Assembly (NCBI GenBank): GCA_963729695.1
Contig: CAVSOT010000007.1
Span: 1,364,001 to 1,428,000 of the forward strand
Direction of reading: 5' to 3'
DNA: 64,000 nucleotides
From: PALSA-693 sp963729695
Lineage (GTDB): Bacteria; Actinomycetota; Acidimicrobiia; Acidimicrobiales; Palsa-688
Shown here: one piece after another, positions 54,075 to 63,969 of the stretch
Layout of the letters: each line of letters starts with the position of its first letter
Position numbering within the stretch: the first letter of the stretch is position 1
Notes under the pieces: generated by a model
Told to the model about the DNA's origin: nothing
The model's input: only the letters and a program-made list of their open reading frames with translations
The model's database searches: none
Translations under genes and position numbers: made by a program

Positions 54075-54269
54075 AAAAACGGTCAGCAAACCAGGACCCG
54101 CCCGTTTTACTGACCGTTTTTGAAATTTTCCCCGTACGACTGGCAACGAAAACGGTCAACAAACCAGGTTGCCTCCTTTTTACTGACCGTTTTTGCCATT
54201 TCTTCCGTACGACCGGCGACGAAAACGGTCAGCAAAACCAAGTTGCCCCGTTTTTGCTGACCGTTTTCG
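54075..54269. repeat. Array of three 73-bp hairpin repeats
   Basis: Three tandem copies of a 73-bp unit. Each has arms of the form AAAACGGTCA and TGACCGTTTT: 54075-54086 with 54110-54121, 54149-54158 with 54184-54193, and a perfect 18-bp pair 54220-54237 with 54252-54269. A linker with CCGTACGAC is conserved. The 3' arms end in T-runs on both strands. The array sits between two convergent genes, nine bases from the stop of the redoxin, so bidirectional termination is likely. Confidence 0.82.
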
Positions 54270-54278
54270 AGTCTTGCG

Positions 54279-55413
54279 CTAGATCGTTTTCGGGTAATAC
54301 TGGCCCTCGTCCAGCAGCTCCACGTCGGAGGTGAAATCCGAAAGGAACGGCCAATCGTCTTCTTCGCCCTGAAGCGGACCTTGGACGAACAAGCCGAACT
54401 CACCGCTGACCCGCTCGTTGCCGATCAGAGACCACGCCTGGCGCTTGTACGTCCAATTGTCCGGCTGAAGGCGATGGGACTCCCTGAAGTGGGCGATCGC
54501 CGATTGTCTCCGGCCCGCCCGCCACAGGTGATCGGCCAGCTCGAAGTTGGCGGCGGCGGCGGAGGTATCGTGCGAGCGGGGCTGCGCTCGGGCCACAACC
54601 TCGTCTGGCGTCAGGACGTACTCGCTGACTTGGCCTTGGTCGGCCCACTCGCGTAGTGCAGCTGCGTAGGTTGGTCGGTCCTGGCCTGAGTTGATCAGGG
54701 CGATCATGTCCGGGGCCTGCTCCCTCGGTGGGGGTGCGGTCGTGGCCCGGCCGACTCGTCCCAACGACTCTTGTAAGGAGTCCATGACGTTTGGTGGTAA
54801 CCACTGGCGCTCGTCGGGCCACCCCGGCTCTGCCGGACGGACGATCATGCCCCGTTCGTCGATCCACACCACATTCGGGATGTTGATGACGCCGAACAGG
54901 GCGTCCATGCGGTGCTCGATATCCACCAGGCTGGGGTGCTCTGGCCGAGCGGCCTCGATGAATGGTCGCGAGGTCTCTGGACCGTTCAAGTCCAGAGAGA
55001 CGGTGACGATCTCAACGCCTTTGGGATGAAGCTCGCTGCGCAATGCCTGCCACCCGGGCAGGTCGTAGCGACAGCCTCAATAGGGCGCCCAGGCGACGAG
55101 AACGACTTTCTGCCCTCGCAGGGTCGACAGCCGAAACTCGTTCCCCTCCAGATCCGGCAGGACCAGCTCGGGAGCCTCCGCTGACACCAGCGCTCGGTTA
55201 CCGAGCGACTCGGGGCCGAATGCCCAAAGACCAGCCTCTTGGTCCTCGACCACCGCCATTCCCAGCCGGTCGGCGACGGCCACGGGATCGAAGCGTGATA
55301 ACCCCCCGATTGGCACGCACACCTCGGCTTTGCACGCCCCTTCAGGCTTGATTTCCCAGCCTGTCGCGGCAGCGAATTCCCTCCGTGCTCATATCCAGCC
55401 GGTCGACGATCAC
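54279..55413 (-). CDS. Redoxin-family protein, probable selenoprotein (UGA at redox site)
   Basis: A thioredoxin/AhpC-like fold protein of about 377 aa. The N-terminal TGWEIKPEGACKAEVCVPIGG and the stretch VLPDLEGNEFRLSTLRGQKV precede the redox site. There the sequence reads VAWAPY, then an in-frame TGA (55077-55079), then GCRYDLPGWQALRSELHPKG. In relatives this position is the first Cys of a CGC motif. The long, in-frame downstream part continues for 265 codons to SDVELLDEGQYYPKTI. A hairpin 14 nt after the UGA has bacterial SECIS geometry. One extra G near 55381 splits the start from GTG 55413; without repair the start is GTG 55322. Selenocysteine is the best reading; a sequencing error TGC-to-TGA is the alternative. 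Confidence 0.7.
55046..55062 (-). promoter_or_regulatory. Candidate bacterial SECIS hairpin
   Basis: On the mRNA: UGA, 14 nt, then CCUGCC-CGGGU-GGCAGG. The stem is six perfect pairs, the loop is five bases with G at its second position, and the apical loop is about 21-25 nt after the UGA. A lower stem UCGCU/AGCGA can extend it. These features fit published bacterial SECIS rules as I remember them. Confidence 0.55.
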
Positions 55414-55780
55414 GACCTCGAGCGTAGTCCGGCCAGGTCCGTGCTCCTTCCGCAAGGTTTTCCGAGAGGAGGAGGGCGTCGTAGCCGGCGGTCCACCCAG
55501 TTTCAGTTATGGGTTCGGCGAGTCAAGTGCATCTCGGGGACCTACTGACCCCCGTAGCACCACGAAGGGGAGGCGTGGGCCGGAGCCAGTCGTCCCGCTC
55601 GAAATCGCCGTGTGGAACCGAAGTGAACTGGACTTTCAGGGTTTTAGCCGGGAAACTGGTCAACGGAGATGCGAGGCGGCTGGACTCGCCGATGAGGCGG
55701 GGATCGCTGTGGCGGACGGTCGAGGCGTCGTCTCTGGTAGTGAGTGGCTGGGTCACGTCAAAAGGGTCAGGGGAAACGGT
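55414..55780. other. Intergenic region before repeat-protein gene
   Basis: 367 bases between the redoxin start and the repeat-protein ATG, divergent. I see no gene with support. Its open frames have no recognisable domains. Confidence 0.5.
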
Positions 55781-58700
55781 ATGGCAAAACGACCGGAGGA
55801 TCTGGATAGTTCGGAGTTGCGGCGAGCCGTCGTGCAGGCCGTTGCCGCCAAAGTCGCTCAGGTTGCCAACCAGGCCCTGAGCCAGGCCGGCGCTCCCGCT
55901 GCCAACACTCCACCGCCGTTGCCGCCTCGCCCTGCTTCGGCGGCACCTGGGGTGGCGCCGCAACTTGGCGGGGCTGCCCCTGCCGTTGGGGCCGCGCCGC
56001 CGTTGCCGCCGCGGCCAGGTCGTGGCAGTACGCCGCCGTTGTTGCCGCCGCGTCCGGGTCCGGGTGGGCCGACCGATGGTGGGTCTGCACCGACAGCCCC
56101 GCCGTTGCCGCCGCGGCCAGGTCGTGGCAGTACGCCGCCGCCGTTGCCGCCCCGTCCGGGTGGGCCGTCGGATGGTGGGTCTGCGCCGACGCCGCCGCCG
56201 TTGCCGCCGCGTCCGGGTGGGCCTTCGGGCGGCGGTCACGCCGCCGCCGTTGCCGCCGCGGCCAGGTCGTGGCAGTACGCCGCCGCCGCCGTTGCCGCCC
56301 CGTCCGGGTCCGGCTGGGCCGACCGATGGTGGGTCTGCGCCGACGCCGCCGCCGTTGCCGCCGCGGGCGGGTCGTGGCAGTACGCCGCCGCCGTCGTTGC
56401 CGCCCCGTCCGGGTCCGGCTGGGCCGACCGATGGTGGGTCCGCGCCGACGCCGTCGCCGTTGCCGCCGCGTCCGGGTCCGGCTGGGCCGACCGATGGTGG
56501 GGCTGCGCCGACGCCGTCGCCGTTGCCGCCGCGTCCGGGTCCGGCTGGGCCGTCCGATGGTGGGGCTGCGTCGACGCCGTCGCCGTTGCCGCCCCGTCCG
56601 GGTGGGCCGTCGGATAGTGGGGCTGCGCCGACGCCGCCGCCGTTGCCGCCTGGTCCGGCTGGGCCGACCGATGGTGGGTCTGCGCCGACGCCGCCGCTGT
56701 TGCCGCCGCGTCCTGGTCCGGCTGGGCCGACCGATGGTGGGTCTGCGGGTGCTGGTGGGTCGGGTAGTGCGGGTGCCGGCGCGGGGGGTTCTGGTGGCGG
56801 GGCCGCTCCAGGGGGTGGTGGCGGTTCGGCGGCGGGTGGCGGCGCGTCTTCCGGTGCGGCTGGTGGTTCTGCTGGAGGTGCTGGCCCGTCGGGTAGCGCG
56901 GGTGCGGGCGGATCTGCGGGTGGTGGGGCTGCTTCTGGCGGCGCGGGCGGGGGTGCTGGGGGTGGGGCGTCGGGTGTTGGAGGCGGGGCGTCCGGTGCTG
57001 GAGGTGCGGGTGCCGCTGGTGGCGGGGCGTCCGGGGCCGGAGGTGCTGGCTCGTCGGGTGGCGCTGGTGCGGGTGGATCTGCGGGTGGTGGGGCTGCTTC
57101 TGGCGGCGCGGGCGGGGGTGCTGGAGGTGGGGCGTCTGGTGCTGGAGGTGCGGGTGCCGCTGGTGGCGGGGCGTCCGGGGCCGGAGGTGCTGGCTCGTCG
57201 GGTGGCGCGGGTGCGGGCGGATCTGCGGGTGGTGGCCCTGCTTCTGGCGGCGCGGGCGGGGGTGCTGGGGGTGGGGCGTCCGGTGTTGGAGGCGGGGCGT
57301 CTGGTGCTGGAGGTGCGGGTGCCGTTGGTGGCGGGGCGTCCGGGGCCGGAGCGTCCGGGGCCGGAGGTGCGGGTGCCGCGGGTGGCGGGGCGTCCGGGGC
57401 CGGAGGTGCTGGCTCGTCGGGTGGCGCGGGTGCGGGCGGATCTGCGGGTGGTGGGGCTGTTTCTGGTGGCGCGGGCGGGGGTGCTGGTGGTGGGGCTGTT
57501 CGGGGCTGGGGGTGCTGGGGGTGGGGCGTCGGGTGCTGGAGGTGGGGCGTCCGGTGCTGGAGGTGCGGGTGCCGCTGGTGGCGGGGCGTCCGGGGCTGGA
57601 GGTGCTGGCTCGTCGGGTGGCGCGGGTGCGGGCGGATCTGCGGGTGGCGGGGCTGCTTCTGGCGGCGCGGGCGGGGGTGTTGGTGGCGGGGCGTCTGGTG
57701 CTGGAGGTGCGGGTGCCGCTGGTGGCGGGGCGTCCGGGGCCGGAGGTGCTGGCTCGTCGGGTAGCGCGGGTGCGGGTGCCGCTGGTGGTGGTGGGGGGGC
57801 TGGTGGCGGGGCGTCCGGGGCTGGAGGTGCGGGTGCCGCTGGTGGCGGGGCGTCCGGGGCTGGAGGTGCTGGCTCGTCGGGTGGCGCGGGTGCGGGCGGA
57901 TCTGCGGGTGCGGGTGCCGCTGGTGGTGGTGGGGGGGCTGGTGGCGGGGCGTCCGGTGCTGGAGGTGGGGCGTCCGGTGCTGGAGGTGGGGCGTCCGGTG
58001 CTGGAGGTGCGGGTGCCGCTGGTGGCGGGGCGTCCGGGGCCGGAGGTGCTGGCTCGTCGGGTGGCGCGGGTGCGGGCGGAGCTGCGGGCGGTGGGGCTGC
58101 TTCTGGCGGCGCGGGCGGGGGTGCTGGAGGTGGGGCGTCCGGGGCTGGAGGTGCGGGTGCCGCTGGTGGCGGGGGTGCTGGAGGTGGGGCGTCCGGGGCT
58201 GGAGGTGCTGGCTCGTCGGGTAGCGCGGGTGCGGGTGCCGCTGGTGGTGGTGCGGCGGGTGCTGGCGGATCTGCGGATGCTGGTGCGGCGGGTGCTGGTG
58301 ACGCTGGTGGTGGTGCGGCTGGTGGTGGTGCGGCTGGTGGTGGTGCGGCTGGTGGTGGTGCGGCTGGTGGTGGTGCGGCTGGTGGTGGTGCGGCTGGTGG
58401 TGGTGCGGCTGGTGGTGGTGCGGCTGGTGGTGGTGCGGCTGGTGGTGGTGCGGCTGGTGGTGGTGCGGCTGGTGGTGGTGCGGCTGGTGGTGGTGCGGCT
58501 GGTGGTGGTGCGGCTGGTGGTGGTGCGGCTGGTGGTGGTGCGGCTGGTGGTGGTGCGGCTGGTGGTGGTGCGGCTGGTGGTGGTGCGGCTGGTGGTGGTG
58601 CGGCTGGTGGTGGTGCCGGGGCTGGAGGCGGGGCGTCCGGTGCGGGAGCGTCCGGGACTGGAGGTGCTGGTACCGGGGGTGGCACCGCGGGTAGTGGCAC

Positions 58701-58890
58701 CGCGGGTGGTGGCACCGCAGGCACTGGTACCGCGGGCGCGGGTGGTGGCGGGGGCGATGGAGGCGGGGCGTCCGGGGCCGGAGGGGGTGGTGCTGCCGGT
58801 GGCGCTGGCGAGGCGGCATCCGCTGGTGCGGGGACGGAACCTCCAGAGTCGTCAGGTGGAGGAGGTGGCGGGGCGGAAGATGCGGGGTAA
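55781..58890 (+). CDS. Giant Pro/Gly/Ala-rich repeat protein (frameshifted)
   Basis: A protein of about 1,036 aa after two frame repairs (near 56238 and 57495). The N-terminal 37 residues (MAKRPEDLDSSELRRAVVQA, then VAAKVAQVANQALSQAG) are ordinary and helical. A Pro-rich part with repeats of PPLPPRPG and GPTDGGSAPTP follows to about 56740, then a Gly/Ala/Ser part with SGAGGAGAAGGGASGAGG-type repeats, then 20 tandem GGGAA units (58306-58605), and an acidic Gly-rich tail. It has no signal peptide. Composition recalls PE-PGRS or elastin-like proteins. The opposite strand is also open, but the ATG, the natural N-terminus and stable composition favour this strand. Confidence 0.6.
58306..58605. repeat. 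Twenty perfect 15-bp tandem repeats
   Basis: Twenty identical copies of GGTGGTGGTGCGGCT (encoding Gly-Gly-Gly-Ala-Ala), followed by a degenerate copy at 58606-58620. Perfect identity implies recent slippage or expansion. Confidence 0.95.
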
Positions 58891-59070
58891 GCACCGGCTC
58901 GTTCGAGGTAGCTATTCGGGCGCCTGTCGACCGGGTAAAACCTGTCGAAGGTCAAAGAACAACGCGCCGAACGGCCTTGCTCGCCGACAGGGGTCGACAC
59001 GGCTTCGACGTACTATCCCCTGGACGACAGGGATGGGGTTCGTGACAGAACACTGGGCCAGACAATCGTC

Positions 59071-60237
59071 ATGAGGGCCGTACCGGTACATCCCGGCCTC
59101 GTAGGCGGTCCCGTGTACTTGGACTACAACGCCACGACTCCTGTCGACCCGCGCGTGGTCGGAGCGCTGGTGCCGTTCCTCGCTGACCACTTCGGAAATC
59201 CCTCCAGCACGCACTGGTACGGCGACCGACCGCGCCAAGCGCTGCACCAGGCGCGAGAACAAGTGGCTGCCTTGATTGGCGCCCGTCCGGAGGAGATCGT
59301 GTTCACCGGTTCCGGATCGGAGGCCGATCTGCTGGCCCTCCGGGGTGTGGTGCTCGCATCGGGTCGCTCTCGCCCGCATGTCATAACGCAGGCGACCGAA
59401 CATCCGGCCGTATTGGAGACAAGTAGTGCCCTGCAGCGGCTTCACGGGATCAGGGTGACGGTCCTGCCCGTTGACCCCCAAGGGCGGGTGGATCCCGCCA
59501 GGCTTGCCGCGGTCATCGATACAGACACCGTCCTCGTCTCCGTGATGGCTGCCAACAATGAAACCGGCACGCTCCAGCCCGTGACCGAGCTGGCATCTAT
59601 CGCCCATCAATACGGTGCTTTTTTCCACTGTGATGCAGCCCAAGCCGCGGGAAAGATTCCGATCGACGTCGGGTCCTGGGGAGTCGACCTCCTTACCGTC
59701 GTTGGTCACAAGATGTACGCCCCCAAGGGAATCGCCGCCCTCTTCGTGCGTCAGGGAACGCAGCTCGAAGCGGTGGTTTATGGGGGGAACCAGGAACACG
59801 GCCTGCGAGCCGGCACGGAGAACACCGCCCTCGCGGTCGCTCTGGGGGTTGCGGCCCGACTGGCTGCTGACGACCTTGCGGATGACACCCCCCTCTGGCT
59901 TGCGTCGTTCCGCGACGACCTCCACCATCGAATGGCCGCCGCGCTTCCCGGCCGAGTCCACCTCAACGGCCATCCAACCCACCGGTTGCCCAATACGTTG
60001 AATGTCAGTATCGACCGGACCGTGGGTAACGATGTCCTGGCCGCGCTGCCCGAGATCGCCGCGTCCACCGGATCGGCCTGCCACAGCGGCACGCACACCC
60101 CGTCGCCGGTACTGACGGCCATGGGCATGGCCCCCGACCGAGCGCTCGCTGCGCTACGGCTAACCCTTGGCCGTTGGACCACGCCGGTCGATATCGCCAC
60201 CGCAGCCGACGCCATCGTTAAATTGGCGGCCCACTGA
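59071..60237 (+). CDS. NifS/IscS-like cysteine desulfurase
   Basis: PLP enzyme that takes sulfur (or selenium) from cysteine (or selenocysteine). 388 aa: VYLDYNATTPVDPRV, FTGSGSEADLLALRG, EHPAVLETSSALQRLHG, NNETGTLQPV, CDAAQAAGKIPIDV, PLP-lysine in VVGHKMYAPKG, and the catalytic Cys in STGSACHSG. It is a class-I (NifS/IscS-type) enzyme. It is not near other Fe-S genes. Its closeness to a putative selenoprotein makes a selenium role conceivable, but this is only context. Confidence 0.92.
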   Translation: MRAVPVHPGLVGGPVYLDYNATTPVDPRVVGALVPFLADHFGNPSSTHWYGDRPRQALHQAREQVAALIGARPEEIVFTGSGSEADLLALRGVVLASGRSRPHVITQATEHPAVLETSSALQRLHGIRVTVLPVDPQGRVDPARLAAVIDTDTVLVSVMAANNETGTLQPVTELASIAHQYGAFFHCDAAQAAGKIPIDVGSWGVDLLTVVGHKMYAPKGIAALFVRQGTQLEAVVYGGNQEHGLRAGTENTALAVALGVAARLAADDLADDTPLWLASFRDDLHHRMAAALPGRVHLNGHPTHRLPNTLNVSIDRTVGNDVLAALPEIAASTGSACHSGTHTPSPVLTAMGMAPDRALAALRLTLGRWTTPVDIATAADAIVKLAAH

Positions 60238-60313
60238 GCCCAACCGGTCGGCGATCGGGCGACCTCGGACCCGAACGGAAGGTTCGGACCCTCCTGCCCG
60301 CATCCCGAGCGAG

Positions 60314-60745
60314 ATGGGGCAGTCTGTGTTCATGACAAGCCGCCCGAATACGCCGCCGGTCCGCTTCGAAGGGAACGTGGCGAATATCTGGCGCGACTGG
60401 TCCATAAGCGTCACCTCTGCACCTCCGGGGCCACCCCGGCGGGTCGACGGGTACACCATTGGAGTGATCCCCAACATCGAAGGCCCGGGACCGCATGGTG
60501 GTGAGGTCCACCCCGATGGTGACGAGTTCCTCTACGTCGTGAGCGGAACTATGGAATTGCTCCTCGACAACGGTGATAAACGAGAGGTCGGCGAGGAGAC
60601 GAGAGTGGTCCTGCAGGCGGGAGACGCGTACATCGTCCCCCGCGGGATCTGGCACCGCCTCGAACCGATCGAGCGGAGTTACCTCGTGTACGTCACGCCC
60701 GGGCCCAATGGGGACCACCGACCTCGTCCTCCAGCCCCGGGCTGA
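60314..60745 (+). CDS. Cupin-fold protein
   Basis: 143 aa from ATG 60314 (a second ATG at 60332 is equally plausible). The cupin motif is GPHGGEVHPDGDEFLYVVSGTMELLLDNG followed by the second motif AGDAYIVPRGIWHRLEP; His, Glu and the later His can bind a metal. Enzyme or binding function cannot be told. 76 bases after the desulfurase on the same strand. Confidence 0.85.
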   Translation: MGQSVFMTSRPNTPPVRFEGNVANIWRDWSISVTSAPPGPPRRVDGYTIGVIPNIEGPGPHGGEVHPDGDEFLYVVSGTMELLLDNGDKREVGEETRVVLQAGDAYIVPRGIWHRLEPIERSYLVYVTPGPNGDHRPRPPAPG

Positions 60746-60909
60746 CCGCTTCGCACGGCCTCCAAACCGTGGTCGCTATCTTTAGTGACCGTCGCTACGG
60801 ACCTTTACCTTTCGACGGGGACTACCCGGGTAAGCCTCACCCGTGACCAGGGTGCCGGCTAACCAGCAGCGGGCCCGAACGCCCTCCCGTTGTCACCGAC
60901 CAGATCGCC

Positions 60910-63385
60910 ATGGGTAGTCCGCCGGCTGGTGGTGACATCGTCATACGAAGTCTCCCGTCGAGCGCGAGGGTCCGTCGCCCTATTGACCTGATGCGCCTGA
61001 TGGCGGCGCTTGCGGTCCTATTGGGCGCGCAGCTGCTGGCGGCTTTGGCCCATGTGGGTGTACGCAACAGCGAACGAGCACTGCTGGACTCGGTGATCAC
61101 TCTGCCCCCACTGCTACGGGACGCCCTCACCGGAGCAGCGCAGCTGACTTTGATCCTGGTGCCGGTTGCTCTCGTCATCACCATGGCCGCGGGGCGGCGG
61201 TTCGCCCTGGTCGGTCACATACTCCTGGCCGGTGCTCTGGGAGTCGCGCTGGGCACTCTCGACACTCACCTGCTGCTGGGGCATTCTCATCCCGAAGCCT
61301 GGCCCGAACTGCTCAACGGTCGTACCGGCGTGTTCGCCGTCACGTTCCCTCCTGTGGCCTGGTTGTCCGGGACCGCAGCGGTCCTCACCGTGTGCGGCCC
61401 TGAGGTCGCACGACGCTGGCGGTCGGGCCTGTGGTGGTTGATCGGCAGCGCCGCGGTGATCGAGGTGATCGTCGGCGCGTTCCTCCCCGTCGATGGGGTC
61501 GCGGCCTTGGCCTTGGGCGTCGCGTCCGGGTCGCTGATCTTGCTGGCATTGGGGGAGGCGGCCAGTCGACCGGCGGCCACTCAGGTGGTGGCCGCCCTGG
61601 GGGAGTGTGGAGTGCAATTGACCTCGCTCGTCGAGGTGCCTCCAGCGCCGCATGGGCCGGCCACGTTTGCTGCCACGATGATAGATGGCGGGGTCCTGAC
61701 CGTACGCGTCTACGCAACAGACGATAGAGATCGCGACCGCCTGGCCCGGTTATACCGATGGTTGACGGTACGACGTCCTGAAGACGATCGGGCTGGAACC
61801 ACGGTCGAATCGGCAGCCGAGCACGAGCTGCTTGCTATGGTGGCCGCAGATCGAGCAGGCGCGCGAGTTCCCGAGCCTGTCGTGGCCTACCCCGTACAGG
61901 GCCGCGGTCCGGAGGGCGCACTCGTCACCTGGGTGAACGTCGGTGGGCGCCGATTGGATCTCTTTGCCTCGGAAGAGATTTCGGACGTCGCTCTCACCGA
62001 TCTGTGGCACAGCGTCGGGCAGCTCGGCCAGCACCGACTCGCCCATCGCCTGCTGCGCAGCGACCACATTTTCATCGACAGCAGCGACCAGGCCTGGCTC
62101 ACGGGTTTTGTGCTGGCCGAGTTGGGTGCCTCCGATCAACAGCTTCACACCGATATCGCGGAGCTCCTGTCCTCTATCGCAGTCCAGGTCGGTCCGGAAC
62201 GGGCGATCGCATCGGCGATGGCGGGTGTGGGCGGACCGGCGGTCGGAGCCGCGACCGCATTGCTCCAGCCCTTGGCCTTGACGGGCCCCACTCGGGCCAA
62301 GCTCCGGGCTTACGACCGGGCCAGGTTGACCGCCCTCTCACCTGGGCGGACGAGGCGGGGATTGCGACCGGGCGGCCGTCCCGACCTGCTGGAGGACCTC
62401 AGAACAGAGGTGGCTCGCGTCACCGGCCGGTCGGCCGAGAAGCTGCAACCCCTCTCGCGCTTCACTTGGAAGCGGACGCTGGGTCTCCTGGGTGCCTTCG
62501 TCGTGGTGTACCTGGTACTGCCGCAACTGGCCAATGCGGGGGCGGCCCTCCGCGCCCTGCGCAGCGCGGACTGGTGGTGGGTACTCGCCGCCCTGCCCGC
62601 CATCTTTGTGGCCCAAGCCTTTTCTACCCTGCTCCTCAAGGGCGTGATTCCGGCGAAGTTGCCGTTCGGGCCTACCTACCTGGTGCAGTTTGGGGCGTCC
62701 TTTCTCAACCGGGTCACCCCCAACAACGTCGGGGGCATGGCCCTCAATTTCCGCTATCTGCAAAAGGCTGGCGTCGACTCGGGATCTGCCACCGGTTCGG
62801 TTGGCCTGCTGACCCTCACCGGAACCGTGGCCAACCTGGCGCTGGTCGCGGTCTTCTTCGCCGCAACCGGCCGGCATTCGGTCGTGCACTTCCACGTCCA
62901 CAACCGCCAATGGCTCTTTGTGGGGCTCGTCGTGGTTCTCGTCGCAGCTGCCCTGCTCGGACTCACCCCCCGAGGTCGTCGCTTCTTCCGCGAGAAGATT
63001 TGGGGATTCGTGCGATCGGCAGGAACGACCATCGCTCAAGTGGCAAAGAGCCCTCGTCAGGTCGCCCTCATTTTGATCGGAGCCTTCGGGGGGCCGTTGG
63101 TCCAAGTGGCCGCCTTGTCGTTGTGCGTCCACGCCCTCGGCGGCCAGCTGCCGTTCGTGCAGGTCGCGGCGGTGTATCTCGGAGGTCACCTGGTCGCCAG
63201 CGCCGCCCCGGTCCCGGGGGCTGGGCGCGCTGGAGGCCGCCCTCATCGCCGGACTCTCGGCGCTGGGTATGCCCGTCGGCGCCGCCGCCTCAGCCGTCTT
63301 GATCTACCGATTGCTCACCTACTGGATGACGATCCCGGTCGGATGGACCGCTCTCAAGATCGCGGAAGGGCGTGACTATGTGTAA
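60910..63385 (+). CDS. Lysylphosphatidylglycerol-synthase/flippase-like membrane protein (frameshifted)
   Basis: An ~824-aa protein. Seven or so helices in the N-terminal part (about 30-220), a kinase-like soluble domain in the middle (AEHELLAMVAADRAGARVPEPVVAYP to HIFIDSSDQAWLTGFVLAELG, about 265-420), and a C-terminal membrane domain of the UPF0104/MprF flippase type (about 500-820; NRVTPNNVGGMALNFRYLQKAGV). The end is only recovered after one base is adjusted near 63222: GLGALEAALIAGLSALGMPVGAAASAVLIYRLLTYW to GRDYV. Likely lipid or polyisoprenoid-linked substrate transport; substrate unknown. Confidence 0.8.
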
Positions 63386-63432
63386 ACGGTGGGACCGGAG
63401 TCCGCCATCCAGGTGTCGCAGCCTTCGTCGGT

Positions 63433-63969
63433 TTAGCTGTCCTGGAAGAGCGGCCCTTCGGTGAGGCTCTCCCACAGGGCACCGTTCTCGTCGATGGCCG
63501 CTTGGGCTTCCTCCAGACGCGCCGGCTGGTTGCGAGCGAAGATCGTCGTGTAGCCGAGCTTGGCGTCGGCGTTGTGCCGAATCTCCAGCACCTCGATGCC
63601 CTCGGATCCGGCGGTGTACATGTAGGGCGCCATGCTGGGCACGAAGAAGGAGTCTCCCGCCCGCAGGACCTGGCTGCCCATGACTGCCGATCCGGAGATG
63701 ATGAAGTACATGCAGTCGTCCTCGTGCCGGTGCCGGAAGAGGGGAAAGTTGGGCTTGAAGAAGAATTAGGCCAGGGAGAAACCCCCCTCGTCGGACTCCT
63801 GGTTCACGAGGAGCCGATTGCAGCGGACCTTGCCAAGCGCGGCTGCGATGGTCCTCAGCTCTTCGTGCTCGCTGTAGTCCGTCCTGGACCCAAATTCGGT
63901 CTCCGCCAGCGTAGGGGCGTCGGACGCTTTGTAGATGCGTACCCCGGACGGGTGCGAGTTGTTCGTCAT
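63433..63969 (-). CDS. Cupin-domain protein with in-frame ochre codon
   Basis: Two halves in one frame, separated by a TAA at about 63766-63768: first half MTNNSHPSGVRIYKASDAPT to DEGGFSLA, second half FFFKPNFPLFRHRHEDDCMYFIISGSAV with the cupin histidines (HRHEDDCMYFI) and DSFFVPSMAPYMY. Relatives would be expected to have Tyr or Trp at the stop. TAA is not known to encode a selenocysteine-like residue, so a sequencing error or fresh nonsense mutation is likelier. 178 codons in all. Confidence 0.7.

Noticed and set aside
58306..58605. CRISPR or centromere-like iterons.
   Set aside because: Perfect 15-bp coding repeats in frame with Gly-Ala-rich sequence on both sides; no spacers or Rep/Par gene.
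55523..59000. Two minus-strand open frames of more than 1,000 codons (His/Pro-rich and Pro/Ala-rich) opposite the repeat protein.
   Set aside because: They are mirror readings of the GGN/GCN repeats; their ends overlap clear neighbours and have no natural N-terminal domain. The plus strand gives a plausible start and tail.
58891..59070. Possible selC or other RNA gene between repeat protein and desulfurase.
   Set aside because: Scanned for a long acceptor stem and T-loop; found only short partial inverted repeats, not a tRNA fold.
63766..63768. Recoding of TAA in the cupin gene.
   Set aside because: No known bacterial system recodes UAA in this way and I saw no recoding signal; error or nonsense mutation is simpler.
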